Of a DNA stretch of 64,000 nucleotides, positions 43,158-55,424 are shown in pieces. Made by a program: the position numbers and the translations under genes. The DNA is from Bedellia somnulentella (Eukaryota; Arthropoda; Insecta; Lepidoptera; Bedelliidae). The stretch is from the NCBI GenBank assembly GCA_963576735.1, contig OY755186.1, positions 13,813,970 through 13,877,969 on the forward strand, in the 5' to 3' direction. The notes below the pieces were generated by a model that searched no databases, had not been told where the DNA came from, and worked only from the letters and a program-made list of their open reading frames with translations. Position 1 is the stretch's first letter; the number at the start of each line of letters is the position of its first letter.

Positions 43158-46100
43158 AAACCAGCAAAGAAAATACACATATTTTATCAAAATGTGAGAG
43201 GGCTACGGACGAAGCTCCAAGAGTTCGGTATAAACCTGTCTTCTGTTTCAGCTAATATGTTCGCCTTAACGGAAACAAGTTGCAATGATTCCATGTTCGA
43301 CTCGGAGCTGATATCGTCGGGCTATAGCATCGTGCGGTGTGATCGGTACGACGGGCGGAAGTTAGGGGGCGTGATGTTAGTGGCCTCGCCGAAGTACAAG
43401 CTGCGTCGCGTGGAGCTGCCGGGCGACAGCGGGAGCGAACGTGGCCTGGACGGATACTCGTTCGAAATAGTCGGAGCGACGGTATATCACAAAAACAGAT
43501 TTTTATTGTGTTTAGCTGTAGTTTATATACCACCAAAAAGTAGAAACTATGATTATTTTAAATTATTCGATTTGTTAGAAAAAATGTCTTTAAAATACAA
43601 AAAGCGCTTACTAATTGTAGGTGATTTTAACTTATATTCTACCACAACAGAGGTGTTAAATTATTTTGAATATTTAATAGCATTTTGTGGAGTCAATCAG
43701 GTGAACGAAATATTAAATTCAAAAGATCGCTGTTTGGATTTAGTCCTCTGTCCTATGGACGAGATGTGTGCATACGTCACATTGTCTAGCGAACCGTTAG
43801 TCAGCGTCGACGCGCACCACCCTCCGCTATGCGTGAGGGTATGTATGGAGCGCGCGCGCGGGGATAGCGAGGATGGTGGGGTAGGCAGCGGTACCTCCAC
43901 CACGCCATTGCATCACATTGTGCGTTCACCACTGTTAGGCATTAATAATAAAAATAGATAATTTCTAAGGGAGTGGAATTTCAATAAAGCTAATTTTCTA
44001 TGTTATACAATAAAATGTTACTGATGGACTGGACAGACCTTTATGTAATTAATGATTCAGTGGTAGCATTAGAATATTTTTATAATGTAATTAACATGAT
44101 AATAGATGACTGCGTTCCACAGAAAATCCGCTTTTCAGGAAGCCCCAGGTATTCCTATCCTGACTGGTTTACGCCTGAAGTAAAACGGGACATAGCTGAT
44201 AAAGCAAAATTTCATAGGTTGTACAAAAAAACAGGGTCACAACGTGATTACGAAAAATTTTCGTTACTTAGGGCAAAAGTAAAAGCAAATTTAAAAACAG
44301 CTTATTTGAATTACGAAACTAAAATTCAATATCTTGTTTCCAAAGAACCAAAACTATTTTGGAAATTCGTAAACTCGAAACGGAAAAAAATAAGGAAGAC
44401 GGTTATTTGTGATAGCGGGTTCGAATTGACAAATGAGGAAAGCGTACAGGAGTTTTCTAAGTTTTTTAGTTCAGTGTACTCAAATACTCCACCACGGCTC
44501 AGTGTCGCGGACGCGATGGCGGCGGACTCGGCGACGAGATGCGCGCAGCGCTGGTGCGGCTGCCAGCCAAGTCCTCGGCCGGAGCGGACGGGATACCTGC
44601 GTTTGTGGTAAAGGACTGTCGCGCGGTGCTAGAGGAGCCGCTCCTATTTCTATTTAATTTATTCCTTGCGGAAGCATCGTTTCCAGATATGTGGAAACTA
44701 CGCGAGTAGTGCCTGTACTGAAAGGTAAAATAAGTTCAGATGTCCGAAATTACCGTCCAGTGGCTATTCTTGCGGCGTTTGCTAAGGTATTTGATTCTGC
44801 ATTACACAACCAAATATATAAAGATATTAAGTTTCAGCTATCAGATTGTCAGAATGGCTTTAGGCCGGGAAGCAGTACCACGAGTAATTTACTGAATTTT
44901 ATGAATAATGTGACTCTTCATGTAGATTTAGGGCGAAGTGTTGACGCTTCTTATTTCGACTTTCAAAAAGCTTTCGATACGGTGGATGGCGACATATACT
45001 TGGCCAAACTTGCAAAAATGGGTTTCACACCTCATTCACTGAAGCTAATGGTCAACTACATGAAGGATAGACGGCAATTTGTAAGTTACCGTGGGTGTGT
45101 GTCTGCCGAGTACACTACGTTTTCGGGCGTGAATCAAGGTTCCAACCTGGGCCCTCTTGGGTTCCTGATGATGATAAACGATCTACGAGACGTTATTGTA
45201 AGTGCCACATGTCTCATGTTTGCCGACGATGTGAAGCTTATGCTACCGATCAAATCTGTAGAAGATAGCTTCCTTTTACAGAACGATAGAACTACTCCAT
45301 AGAACTACAGAGTAGTTTTATGGAGTAAAACAAATAAATTAAAATTAAATATTAAAAAGTGTGAAACTATAACTTTTAGCCGGCAGCGTAGTCCCTGTTA
45401 CTACGAGTACAGTATCGACGGATCCGTATTACCACGCGTACAAGAAGTACGAGACCTGGGAGTGAGAATTACATCAGATTTGCATTTTCGTAATCACGTT
45501 GTTGATATTTGTAAACATGCGTTCAGGATTCTCGGGTTCGTGCTTCGCACAGCCAAAGGATTTATGAACCTAGAGTGTATTATATCTATGTACAATGCTT
45601 TAGTCCGAAGTAAATTAGAATTTAACGCAGTTGTCTGGTCTCCCCATGAAGCAAAATATTGTCTCGTGGTGGAGAAAATACAGAACAAATTTACTAGATT
45701 TCTCTATCTTAAAATGTACGGTGTGTATCCCTACTACCCATTGATGTACCCTACTTTATTCGTACTGGGTATGGTGGGGTACAACTCATTGAGTGTAAGA
45801 AGGGATTTTACATTGATCAAATATTTACATAATATTTTAAGGGGTAACATTTACAACCCTACACTTTTGAACATGTTAACGCTCGCTGTTCCTAGTAACA
45901 CACTGAGACGGCGCCAAGGCCGACTGTTCTTATTGCCATCGGCTCGTACAAACTTGCAGAGTCAGAGTCCTTTCTCTAGAGCACTCGTGGCGCTGAGTCA
46001 GATTGCAGAGGAGGTGGATTTATTTTCGTGCTCACAGACAAAAAAGTCAAAAAGTTTATTCTTCAAAATTAAGTTAACCTTCCAGCGGACGCGCGCGGTC

Positions 46101-46865
46101 TGTGAGTCCGCAGCGAAATAATTTTAGTATTTTTACTTAAATTATAAACAATAGACGATCGCACTTTCATGATATCCTCGAGGGGGTGAGGTACCTTAGT
46201 AGCCCTGTGGCATTTGCTGCAAGGGTGCATGTGCGTATTCATTTGTGTTTGCGGTCTCAGATTCCGCGCGCGACTTTTTGTGTTACGATAAATTCAAAGG
46301 AATTTAGTTGAATCCAATGTGCCAGTGTCAAGAATGTGCATTTCCAAAAGATTATAATATTATTGTACTACGCCTAAATAGTTGATAGTTTTTTTTTATT
46401 GGATTCAATACAAATATCTAGAATGTGTCATAAAAAAAGTATTAAAAAAATTAATGTGATTTTAAAGTTCCTATTACATTGTATAATTGACGATAATGTT
46501 TATTGACCTCTGTTATAATTAAAGTGTAGTTATAATAATTAACATTGAAAAAGAAAATATCATTTTATTTTATATTATGTTGATTTAAAAATGTTTAAAT
46601 AATGTGTTATGCTAAAAATTTTAGTCTATGATGGCCTTTTAATTATTGTATTCAAATAAAAAAACAAAGAAGAACTTATGCTTTTTTTATTACTAGATAT
46701 GCAGGTAAAAGACGTCTTTTCATCATTATGCTACGCAAATTCATGAATTTTTTGTCATTTTTCTCAAACTAGACACGTAAAATTGCGGAATCACAGACCG
46801 CGCGCGACTGCTTAAGTGTGGCGTTATGGTGCGACCGCTGGAAGGTTAAAAACTAACATTTTTTG
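43158..46865 (+). pseudogene. LINE J5 ORF2: endonuclease and reverse transcriptase
   Basis: Open from about 43158. The endonuclease spans 43180-43961 (QNVRGLRTKLQEF, ALTETSC, GGVMLVASP, IVGDFNLYS, then the catalytic-type DAHHPPL). A linker frame follows at 44000-44611. The RT is 44640-45302 with VRNYRPVAIL, NGFRPGSSTTSN, FDFQKAFDTV, GVNQGSNLGP and the FADD at 45220-45231. A frameshift at about 45300 leads into the thumb and C-terminus (45303-46077), ending in a KTNIF-type terminus after the piggyBac-like insert, stop near 46865. At least three frameshifts. The most complete LINE in the window. Confidence 0.9.
46078..46845. mobile_element. piggyBac-like non-autonomous transposon
   Basis: TTAA is duplicated at 46074-46077 and 46846-46849. 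Terminal inverted repeats CCTTCCAGCGG / CCGCTGGAAGG. A second inverted block CGCGCGCGGTCTGTGA.TCCGCA lies about 1 base inside the left end but about 28 bases inside the right end. This resembles the asymmetric sub-terminal repeats of Trichoplusia ni piggyBac (3 against 31 bases, from memory). A third relative sits near 46250. No transposase frame in 768 bp. Removing it joins the LINE J5 ORF2 to its real C-terminus. Confidence 0.85.
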
Positions 46866-47159
46866 AAAGTCAAATTTTTTTAATTTATCATTAGTCCGTT
46901 GCTTCGGAAGGTGTTCGTAAAGAGAAGAAGCAACAAAGAAACTCTTTACATTCACATCTTTTCATTTTTTCAAAACATGGTTTGTACAATTTCAGTTTAT
47001 TAACATGTTTTTACTTTATAAAAGATTTTCTATGCGACAAAACCAAACGCTAGTTTGACATAATAAAAATAAATTGTCCATCACAAAAAACCAATCACAT
47101 AACGTGAGAAGAAAAATCCTCACCAGACAATTATTCCTGGGAATAACGATGGAAGATTT

Positions 47160-47900
47160 GTAGCTTTACGGACACGGTCATGTGAGCGTTGGGTTCTTGT
47201 CGTTTAAAAAATCTTGAACACTGTAGTAAGATTTCTTTAAAATCATGGCTTTAATTGCCTTTTTAAAAGATGCCACAGGCATTTCTAATATGTCACAAGG
47301 AAGTTTGTTGAACATTTTCAGGGATAGTCCCATAAAGGAGTTACTTACTTTATTAAGTCTCCACTTCGGTACGTTAAGTTTGTCCTTATTTCGAGTGTTA
47401 ACAGTATGCCTATCACTAACTTTACTAAATTGGCCTATATTCTTTTTAGCATACATTAAATTCTCAAATATGTTTGCAAGGGACAGTTAAAATGCCAATA
47501 TCTTTAAATTTTTCACGCAACGAATACCTCGACCTCAACATGTAAATAGATCGAATAGCTCGCTTTTGTAAGACGAAAACTTTATGAACATCAGCCGCTT
47601 TAACCCATAATAAAATACCGTACGACATAATACTATGAAAATAACTGAAATACACAATGCGTACTGTTTCTACGTCTGCCATTTCTCTAATCTTACGCAC
47701 GGCATACGCTGCTGAGTATAAGTGTTAGTATATGGGGTCCCCATTGCAACTTAGAATCGATTATTATCCCTAGGAATTTTGTCTCTTTTACTAATTCTAC
47801 TTTTTCACTGTCAATAACAATATTTGCCTTAACTTGCCTAACATTCGGTGAAGTAAATTTAATACATTAGTTTTTTTTGGCATTAAGAACCAGGTTATTT
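47160..47900 (-). pseudogene. LINE J6: RT C-terminal region
   Basis: Minus strand. About 47890-47720 encodes KVELVKETKFLGIIIDSKLQW, 47700-47464 SYFHSIMSYGILLWV and LQKRAIRSIY (LINE thumb), and 47456-47178 the terminal domain (LKMFNKLPCDI, then VQDFLND), in differing frames. 5'-truncated jockey/CR1-like LINE. Confidence 0.85.
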
Positions 47901-48240
47901 ACAGACACAGACTGACTTCACAAATGCTTCTCTTAGGTATTTGTGCTATAAGTAATGAAAATGAAAATTTAAATACTCTACTTGTAGTGTGTTAGTTATT
48001 TAAGTTATTAGATATTATAGATAGAAATGATATTAATATATGATAGTGGTAAATTTTATATATTGTTTATGTTTCTTTTCTTAGCTTTTTTGTTCTATGT
48101 GTTATCTGTTACGTGTTATTGTATACATTTTCGATTGAAATGTTAAGTGAAATGTAATCATATTAGGTGTCTCATCTGTCAAGATTATATTTTGTGTGTA
48201 AAATAAATAAATAAAAAAATAAATAAAAATAAATAATAAA
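47901..48240 (+). mobile_element. LINE 3' end with A-rich tail
   Basis: Non-coding AT-rich 3' UTR ending in AATAAATAAATAAA-like repeats (48198-48240), typical of the LINE tails here. Joined to J6 without a clear target duplication. Confidence 0.5.
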
Positions 48241-49374
48241 TCGTGAATCTAAGATATGAGAGAGGAGATTGACCATTTTTGTATGAACGTTGGACCAAGT
48301 GCTGCCCAACATTGTATGATGGTACATAATGTTCCTTGGACTAATATCAGACTGTAACCCAAAGCGCTTTAGAATCTATCCGAGGAGTACTGAGAAAAAA
48401 AATATTTTTCATAGGATTTACATTGACGACTTAATCATAACCAACAGCTGTTTTTTTAAAATAAAACACGGTATATTGTGAACAATGGATTATTTATTAC
48501 TATTAAAACACTTGTTAAGTATAGTGCTTTAATAAATCAATCATTTATTCGTTACATGATCATGATGTAAACATTAATGATACCTAATCATCCTCATCGT
48601 CATCTAAAAATAAAGCAGGCCGCCTCAAAACGTCTTCGTGCCTAGTTCACCCCAAAAATCAAACTAGGCAAACAACGTGAGCACAACTGCCGATCGTTCG
48701 CCGCCCAGTAAAACACGAACAGCAATAATGATTAATTGAACGGAGCCCATGATTGTTCTCGTCAAGTAAAAAACGAATAGCCGGGTCGATAAGTGATGCA
48801 GAAACGATAGTACAAAAGTAATGCCGGGTAGTAAGAAAATAAGGAGATAAGTGCACAGTACGATTCACGTCAAAGAGTGGTGATAGACTGCGATACAAAC
48901 AAAAGGGCGCGCGCGCAAGCAGGTACAGAGTAACAGGTATACATACACATCTGAATATGAGGAAGCAAGACTTTTGATTTCTCTGAAATCTCGCTGTGAT
49001 TTTGTACCGTACCGTTCGATCAACTTGTCTTGGAATTGAAAAAAGAGACAGCACTATACAAAGCTGTCAACGTACAAAAAACTTGTTTTGCGATACTAGC
49101 GAGGTCAGGACCTGACTAGAGGAAGCATAAATAAGATAATAATATTAAACAACAACGTAAATATTATAAAAAAATGAAATATCAAAAGTTAAAGTGCTAC
49201 GAAAACCATAAGGTATGTTATCGGGTAGTACACAACCTCGTGGATGTTGTTTTTTTTAATTATTTTTCTTAAATACCCTTTTATGTAAGGTAAAATAAAA
49301 AACTATTCCCACGCCTGGGCAGCATTTGGTCCAAAATGGTCAATCTCCTTTAAATGCGAGCCACAAAGATACAC
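48241..49374. other. Unassigned region
   Basis: No supported gene. A 131-codon minus frame at 48659-49054 shows no domain or codon pattern I trust. The area 48590-49060 is less AT-rich and contains an alternating GC run (GGGCGCGCGCGCAAGC) near 48905. It could include an unrecognised promoter or old repeat. Confidence 0.35.
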
Positions 49375-49640
49375 TTTATTTAATATAGCTCCGAGCATTT
49401 TTGCCTTTTAAACCATTGTTTTGTTCAATACAGTAGAAATTGGAATATTTGGTCATCCTTTTGTTGTATCTGAATTTATTGTTTTATAACTGCTTTTTGG
49501 ATGAGTTTTATTATTGGGGTTAATGAAAATAAATTTGTGAGTTTCATTCCTGTCGTGATTGCTATGTTCACTTTCATATTAATTTGGTTAACGTTTTCTG
49601 AGCTAAAAGCAGATCCTCAATAAATTAGTCGTGATATCAA
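49375..49640 (+). repeat. Repeat family with a MFGHP frame, partner at 61570-61929
   Basis: Matches 61570-61800 at roughly 80 percent (GAGCATTTTTGYC block, then GGTCAYCCTKTTGTTGTATC). The frame GIFGHPFVVSEFIVL is stopped soon after, whereas the partner stays open for 95 codons. Confidence 0.6.
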
Positions 49641-49834
49641 AAAGTTATGCAAGTTTTTAACATATTTCTCTTCTAGTATGTTTAATCTCCTATGTAGTTA
49701 AAATGTGTCAATGGTGGACAGAAATATTCTATTTTATACATTTCTGTGTGTATCAGTTAGAAAACTGACTCTAAAAGTCGTAAAGGAAGAGCATTTTATC
49801 CACGTCATAACTGAATTTGCAAATGAATACTTAC

Positions 49835-49910
49835 TTATACTCACGCCCATTATTCCCATAGGGGTAGGCAGAGACTATCGATCGCCACTTAATACGATCT
49901 TGGCAAATGA
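49835..49910 (-). mobile_element. LINE-T 3' end, truncated copy
   Basis: CTCACGCCCATTATTCCCAT, then CTATCGATCGCCACTTAATA, the reverse of the terminal 70 bp of LINE-T. Confidence 0.85.
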
Positions 49911-49943
49911 ATAGCGACTTTTATTTACTGAAACTCAATTATT

Positions 49944-50035
49944 CACGCCATATGCCCCCGAAGGGGTGGTAGCGGAATCACCTGGTATTCAGAGTTCCCA
50001 CGTCTTGTTTGGACAGGCCTATCGCCGTTTCTCAC
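49944..50035 (-). mobile_element. SINE-B fragment, degraded
   Basis: CACGCCATATGCCCCCGAAG, CACCTGGTATTCAGAG and GGACAGGCCTATCGCCGTTT match pieces of SINE-B in minus orientation with internal deletions. Confidence 0.65.
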
Positions 50036-50064
50036 CATTACACCCGTATTAAAAAATAACCACA

Positions 50065-50340
50065 CAATTATTTCTCCTAAAGTTCCTAATTTATTTTCGA
50101 CAGTAAAGCCGACCCTTTCAAAACAGCTTCCGTGAAAAAAGATCGTCAATGTTAATACTTATAATAACTGTCAGATTTCATATCAGTTTTTACCCTTCAT
50201 CAGGAAAAAAGCTTCATCATTTTAAAATTATAATTGGGTACATTGTCATCCGAAAAAGCAATTTATTCGAACCAGAATACGTTAATTCATCCAATCTTTA
50301 TTTTATTAAAATCTCTTATCAAACTCTTTTGTAACATTTA
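50065..50340. repeat. Interspersed repeat, partner at 59170-59310
   Basis: TTTCTCCTAAAGTTCCTAAT, TTATTTTCGACAGTAAA and the TTTATTCRAACMAGAATAC blocks recur at 59177-59265. Together with 50347-50465 it may form one larger repeat. No coding. Confidence 0.55.
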
Positions 50341-50346
50341 TTAAAA

Positions 50347-50465
50347 TATAAAAAACCTGCCTTTTGCTAGTAGAATTCGATTACTAAAAACATAAACTTT
50401 ACAAATCCTCTAGTTACGTAGATTAACAAAACACGATACGATAAATTACACCCAATGGCTCCATA
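50347..50465. repeat. Interspersed repeat, partner at 20803-20925
   Basis: Near-copy of 20803-20925 in the same orientation. No coding. Confidence 0.7.
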
Positions 50466-50565
50466 TTTTACGTAGACATTCAATTTACTATCGTTTCACA
50501 AAACACAAGGTACAATATTAATGTAATGTAATGCAAATATTGTAACAAACATACATAAACATAAA

Positions 50566-50911
50566 CGTTCACGCCGAATATCCCCGATGGGGTTGGCAGA
50601 GGTACTAATACTTCTGAACATCACGTGACTTTGTCACCTGGTGTTCAGAGTACCCACGTTTTGCATGGACAGTGTACTCACGTGATAGGGGGCAGGCCTA
50701 TCGCCGTTTTGTACGAATACACTGTCACATGACTAAGTACAACTCAGCCATGTGGGTTTCCTCACGATGTTTTCCCTCACCGTTAACAACCATGATAAAT
50801 TAACCACACATATGTCTTTAGAAAAGACAAATTGGTGTAGGCCCGACCCAGGATTTGAACATTAGTCGATTGCACGATAACCGAGTGTTCTACCCACTGG
50901 GCTATCACGGT
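50566..50911 (-). mobile_element. SINE-B full-length copy
   Basis: Minus orientation, complete body and tRNA-like head (minus strand TGATAGCCCAGTGGGTAGAA). No confident target duplication. Confidence 0.9.
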
Positions 50912-51489
50912 TATCATATATTGTGTTATCATGGTTGTATTGTATTACACACAGAACTCAAAATCGATTTGTAAATGAAAAAAAAGCTGATGAAATAGTA
51001 ATATTCTTAGATATTATTTTGTCATCAAAGACTTGTAAACGTACGTGACTTACAATTTTATTAATTTTACAAAGTACACACTTACTCAAAAAATTAAACC
51101 TCTATGTGCTGGCTGGTGAAAACTCAAGAATTAGTTTTAGAACTGTGCCTAAACTAGAATTTCCGATTTCGTGACTTTCCAAGCCCATTAGTTTTTATAG
51201 TTTCCCGTTTAATAGTCTCGAACACTGTATTTTTTGTCTGCTTTGCAGAGTTCTATATTTTACGGTAAAAAAGTTCGACACAGTTTCTAAGGCACTTGAA
51301 AAAGATTTACGAGTACCTAATGTATTTTTTGTTGAAGAAAGACAATGAGAAATTAATATAATTCCGTTTAGTCGTTTTTGTTTTAAGTAAAGATTGAATC
51401 GTTTTTTTACATATTTTCATATCGACGTATTGGCTTGTTATTATATAAACTCTTAAGTTTAGTGATAAATATCCAGTTAAATACTGGCT
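50912..51489. other. AT-rich spacer
   Basis: No gene or repeat recognised. Confidence 0.5.
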
Positions 51490-51746
51490 ATAAATTTATC
51501 ATGGTTGTAAACGGTGAGGGAAAACATCGTGAGGAAACCCACTTGGCTGAGTTATACTTAGTCATGTGACGGTTTATTCGTACAAAACGGCGATAGGCCT
51601 GCCTCCTATCACGTGAGTACACTGTTCGTGCAAAACTCAGGTGAAAATGCCACGTGATGTTCAGAAATATTATAGTACCTCTGCCCACCCCTTTGGGGAT
51701 ATTTGGCGTGAACGTTTGTGTTATGTTATGTTATGTTATGTTATGT
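51490..51746 (+). mobile_element. SINE-B, 5'-truncated copy
   Basis: Starts in the body at TTTATCATGGTTGTAAACGG and ends with five or more TTATG units (51718-51746), the clearest view of the SINE-B tail. Confidence 0.9.
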
Positions 51747-51781
51747 TAAAGACTGTCTAAAACTTGAAAGCTAAGTGAAAA

Positions 51782-51920
51782 AAACCCGGCCAAGTGCGAG
51801 TCGGACTCTTTACTCGTTTTCTAGCTATCACTGTTTATGAGATACTGCCTGAAGACAGGCAGACAGACAGTCTTAGTAATAAGGACTCTTTTACCTTTGG
51901 TTACCGAACCTTAATATCAC
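51782..51920. repeat. Moth-type interspersed repeat fragment
   Basis: CCCGGCCAAGTGCGAGTCGG at one end and TTACCTTTGGTTACCGAACC at the other are hallmarks of a repeat I recognise from many lepidopteran sequences. Short copy, class not assigned. Confidence 0.6.
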
Positions 51921-52840
51921 ATCTTGTAACACAGAAATACATGGCTTCAAATTTTAGTTAGTTCTGTACAAATATGTCTTTTCTTAAGTTAAATACCTGG
52001 TAAATTTTTCTAGACTATTTATGGACTTAAACGTCGTGCGACAATCAGTAGTATTATTATTTTTACCGCATTTTTATACCAATACCAAAACTTGTATTGG
52101 TAGGTTTTTTATTGGAGTCTCATCATCAACGGTCTTTTATTTCACAATATTCTTTCATTAATATGGCGTAGAATAAATACTTACATTAATTTTTGACAAA
52201 TTATATATCATATGTATTGTGTTTTATGTTATATATTAAATGTTTTCTAAAACATAATTATTTGTTTCAATGTAATTAAATGATCCTTTTGTCACCAATC
52301 ATCTTTGATCTGAGTACCTGTGTGTGACAAACTCAGCGTTAACCTGGTAAATCAATTTTGTTTGCTCATGTTCAAGTATTGAATTAAATGTTTGCCTTAC
52401 TTTGTAAGGAATCTTAACAAAAATATTCTTCATTCGCACTAAAATTGAATCAATTTCACGACTGTATGAGCAACTATTTATGCAGTTTTAGGAAACATTT
52501 TTATGATGTTTTTCAATTTTGCTACCAAGATTTTTGCAGTTAAGATCAAATCCAAAATACAGAAAACTTCGTAATTTATTTTTTTAACTGATATAGATAT
52601 AGATTTCGATGAATAAATAAATATATAAAGAACCCAAACAGACATTAAAATACCTAAAACCATAATATTTAGTTGGAGCTATTTTAACTATTAGACTCTT
52701 TTCGGTGTTTTGCAATGTACAAAACAATTTTTCTGATTCAACATTTTAAGCTCTACGTTTTCTAGAGACAGGCGTCCGAAATCGATACTTATAATAAATC
52801 TGTTGAGAGGTCAATCTTGTACATGAAATATATTTTCAAA
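51921..52840. other. AT-rich spacer
   Basis: No gene or repeat recognised. Confidence 0.45.
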
Positions 52841-53980
52841 AGGCAAATATTTAACACGGCAACTGAAATCCTTTTTAGGCAACTTTCTATTAAGTCACAA
52901 AAAAACTAACTTTTCTAGTGATTAAATATCTTAGCAACTATTAAACTATACTAGCAACAAAATGCTAGGATCAAAAAACAAAAAATACGGCTGCTACTGT
53001 AAGGTATCAAATATATCAAGCGGGATCAGTGTAAAACTGGTTGAGGTATTATAAAACCTAATGTGGCGACTAATTTTTCCGAGGGGATATCATACATTCT
53101 TCACTGGCAACTATTGGATTTCATTATAAAAATACACATCTGGCAGCGATTTTTAGGTAGCTTTAAAACTGAAAATGGGTATTATAATAATGTATTTGGA
53201 TACCAGAATATTGCTTGCAGATTCGTAAATTCTTGAAAAGGCGACAAATGCGCTCGCTCGCTTTTCTATTTTTGTGACTATAATATTAAGTAAATTACAT
53301 ATTATGTGTATTGAAGTAAAAATAAAATAAATTAGGTCAGGCTTAAAGTTGCTTCACCGAGCCTAATGGGCAGATGCAATTAAGTTAGGGAAGGAAAAAA
53401 TAGGCGGGAAGAGGGGGGCAAATTTAAAAAACAACTAATCACCACAATAGTATTTGTGCTAGGTTAGGTTAGGTTAGGGTTAGCTTGTGTCCCTTAGAGC
53501 GGAAATAGGCACCCCGCGAAGCGGAGTGACGTCGACACGCTGATAGGTTAGGTTAAGTTGTGTAGGTGTAGGTTCACTTAAAGAGGGAAGGTTAATAAAA
53601 TAGACCAAGAACAATTTTATAGCATGTCGCAATTTGGTTAATTTAGATCCCTACAAATGTAGCAAAAAGTATTTTTTAAGATCTTGTTTGTATTTATTTA
53701 AGACCTTGGTCAAGTTTATAGACAACCCCATTTTAGAATTTATGAAAGCCTATTCTAACTTTTTTATCCGTCAATAATTTGTCGCCTTAGAAGAAATTCA
53801 ATTGCCACAAAAGAAAATCACTGCCAGATAAAATTTAAATAAAACCTCAAAACTCATTAAAAAGCCGCCGCTTTCTAGTTAAGATGCTACCTCTAATTAG
53901 TCGCCAAAGTAGATTATTTACTATCCATTTTCAGTTTGTTTACGACCCGGAATGGTATCAATTTTTCGCCGCGTTAAATA
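52841..53980. repeat. Element with inverted arrays of GGCRAC motifs
   Basis: Left side (52841-53250): GGCAAAT, GGCAACT, GGCAACT, AGCAACT, AGCAACA, GGCGACT, GGCAACT, GGCAGCG and GGCGACA, all in one direction at irregular 20-100 bp spacing. Right side (53776-53980): TGTCGCC, TTGCCA, CTGCCAG, AGTCGCC and TTCGCC, in the opposite direction. The best pair TGGCGACTAATT (53064) and AATTAGTCGCCA (53895) is a 12-bp inverted repeat. The centre has no coding frame and includes TAGGTTAGGTTAGG near 53460. Unclassified. Confidence 0.5.
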
Positions 53981-54057
53981 CATGCCTTTTCAAAATAACT
54001 ATCAGGTGGTGATAAGGGATCGATACTGATGCCAAAAATGCAATCAGTAAAATTTTT

Positions 54058-54893
54058 GTCAGGTCTGTCTGTCTGTCGGTTTGTATGTGCCTTATGGAAA
54101 CAAAAACTACTCAACGGATTTTAACGAAACTTGGTACAATTATTCTTCATACTCCTGAACAGGTTTTTGTATACTTTCCAGCAGAGTAGTAAAGGGGAAT
54201 TTTCGAAAATTTTGGGAAAATGGGAGAAGCTACTCCATTTTTTAAGCTTTCGTCGCGTGTGCAGCCTTAATGGTTAAACTTACATAAAAATCATGTGTGA
54301 CGTAAATATTCTTCAATAAATTATCTAAAAAAAACCTAAACAGTTTATGTCTATCTTTTGCGGTTGACTCACAATAACACGTGTAACTCCTGATAACTTA
54401 GCGGTTCGGAACATTCTGATTATATCTGTTTACTCTTACGTTTGTAAACCTCTCACTCATCCCTAATTTAAAAAAGGTAACATTATTACCTATTCAATAA
54501 AAAAAGAAACATAGAAATCGGTAGAGAAACACCGAAATTATACATAAAATAAGCCATCGCGCCCGTGACCAAAACCAAATCTTTACTAATTTACATATAA
54601 CATACTAGATGGCGCCAGTAGTTGCATCCTACATCACGTAATGATTTATTTTTTAGATTTTTATAAATACTTCATAGCGTTTTATTCCAAAATTTGCTAT
54701 TAAACGGAAATAAGGAACCGTTCATTAAAGTGCATTCAAAATCACCAAACTACTCTATTTAGGGAGTATTATAAATTAAATAAATTGAAAACATTGCGCT
54801 GAATTTCACAATGCTTGAGCAGTGACTGAGGAAAGAAACCTGAGATATTTAAAAAAACAACGCTACCCGTGCGAAGCTGGGACGATCCACTAG
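54058..54893 (+). mobile_element. Helitron-like non-autonomous element
   Basis: Begins near TCTGTCTGTCTGTCGGTTTG with an ACGGATTTTAACGAAACTTG block and ends CCCGTGCGAAGCTGGGACGA, then CCACTAGT. A short CCC/GGG hairpin followed by CTAG before T is the expected Helitron 3' end, and I recognise both ends from moth Helitrons. No Rep/helicase coding. Confidence 0.6.
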
Positions 54894-54894
54894 T

Positions 54895-55045
54895 ATAAAG
54901 AATAAAAAAGCATGTATGAGAAGAAAGATTAATGTAAACGAAGCTAGAGATGTTTTTCAGGATCGTACAAAGTAGTGATCGATAGTCTCTGCCAAACCCA
55001 ATGGGAACTAATGGCGTTAGTATATGTATGTATTTATGTAAGCTC
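54895..55045 (+). mobile_element. LINE-T 3' end, truncated copy
   Basis: AAAGAATAAAAAAGCATGTA, GTAAACGAAGCTAGAGATGT, then ATCGATAGTCTCTGCC and a (TATG)n tail, matching 18480-18640. Starts at the Helitron-like 3' end. Confidence 0.85.
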
Positions 55046-55164
55046 CTAACCTGTCGCTTTATTACATAACGGGTGAGCTGTGTGAAAAGTCTTTGATTTT
55101 AGAAACTAAAACAACAGTACATTTGCAAATCTGGGCTGAGTCTACTATTTTTTTATTCAAATTT

Positions 55165-55385
55165 AATATTTTAATTGTAATAGCACAACCCCATTTCTTC
55201 TGATGGGTGTTCGTAAGAGGCGACTTAGGGTATTGGGGCTTTTTAAGTAATTGTTGGGCAATGCCTGAAGACCAATCGTTTCCCCATTCGATTTCCAAAA
55301 GTAGCTGTGGAATTTCTTATTTCGAAGCTCTGGCTACCCTTTCTAGGGATTATGGCCGTGAGCTTATGTATGTGAATTTAATTCG
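55165..55385 (+). mobile_element. SINE-A, 5'-truncated copy
   Basis: AATAGCACAACCCCATTTCT, TCGTAAGAGGCGACTTAGGG and GCTCTGGCTACCCTTTCTAG with GCCGTGAGCTTATGTATG. Confidence 0.85.
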
Positions 55386-55424
55386 TTGAAAATAGTAATA
55401 AGCAGTTAAGTTTCAGCATTTTTA

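Noticed and set aside
44433..44657. 74-codon GC-rich ORF
   Set aside because: An alternate frame within LINE J5 ORF2.
48659..49054. 131-codon minus-strand ORF as a gene
   Set aside because: No domain, no repeat partner, and composition consistent with chance.
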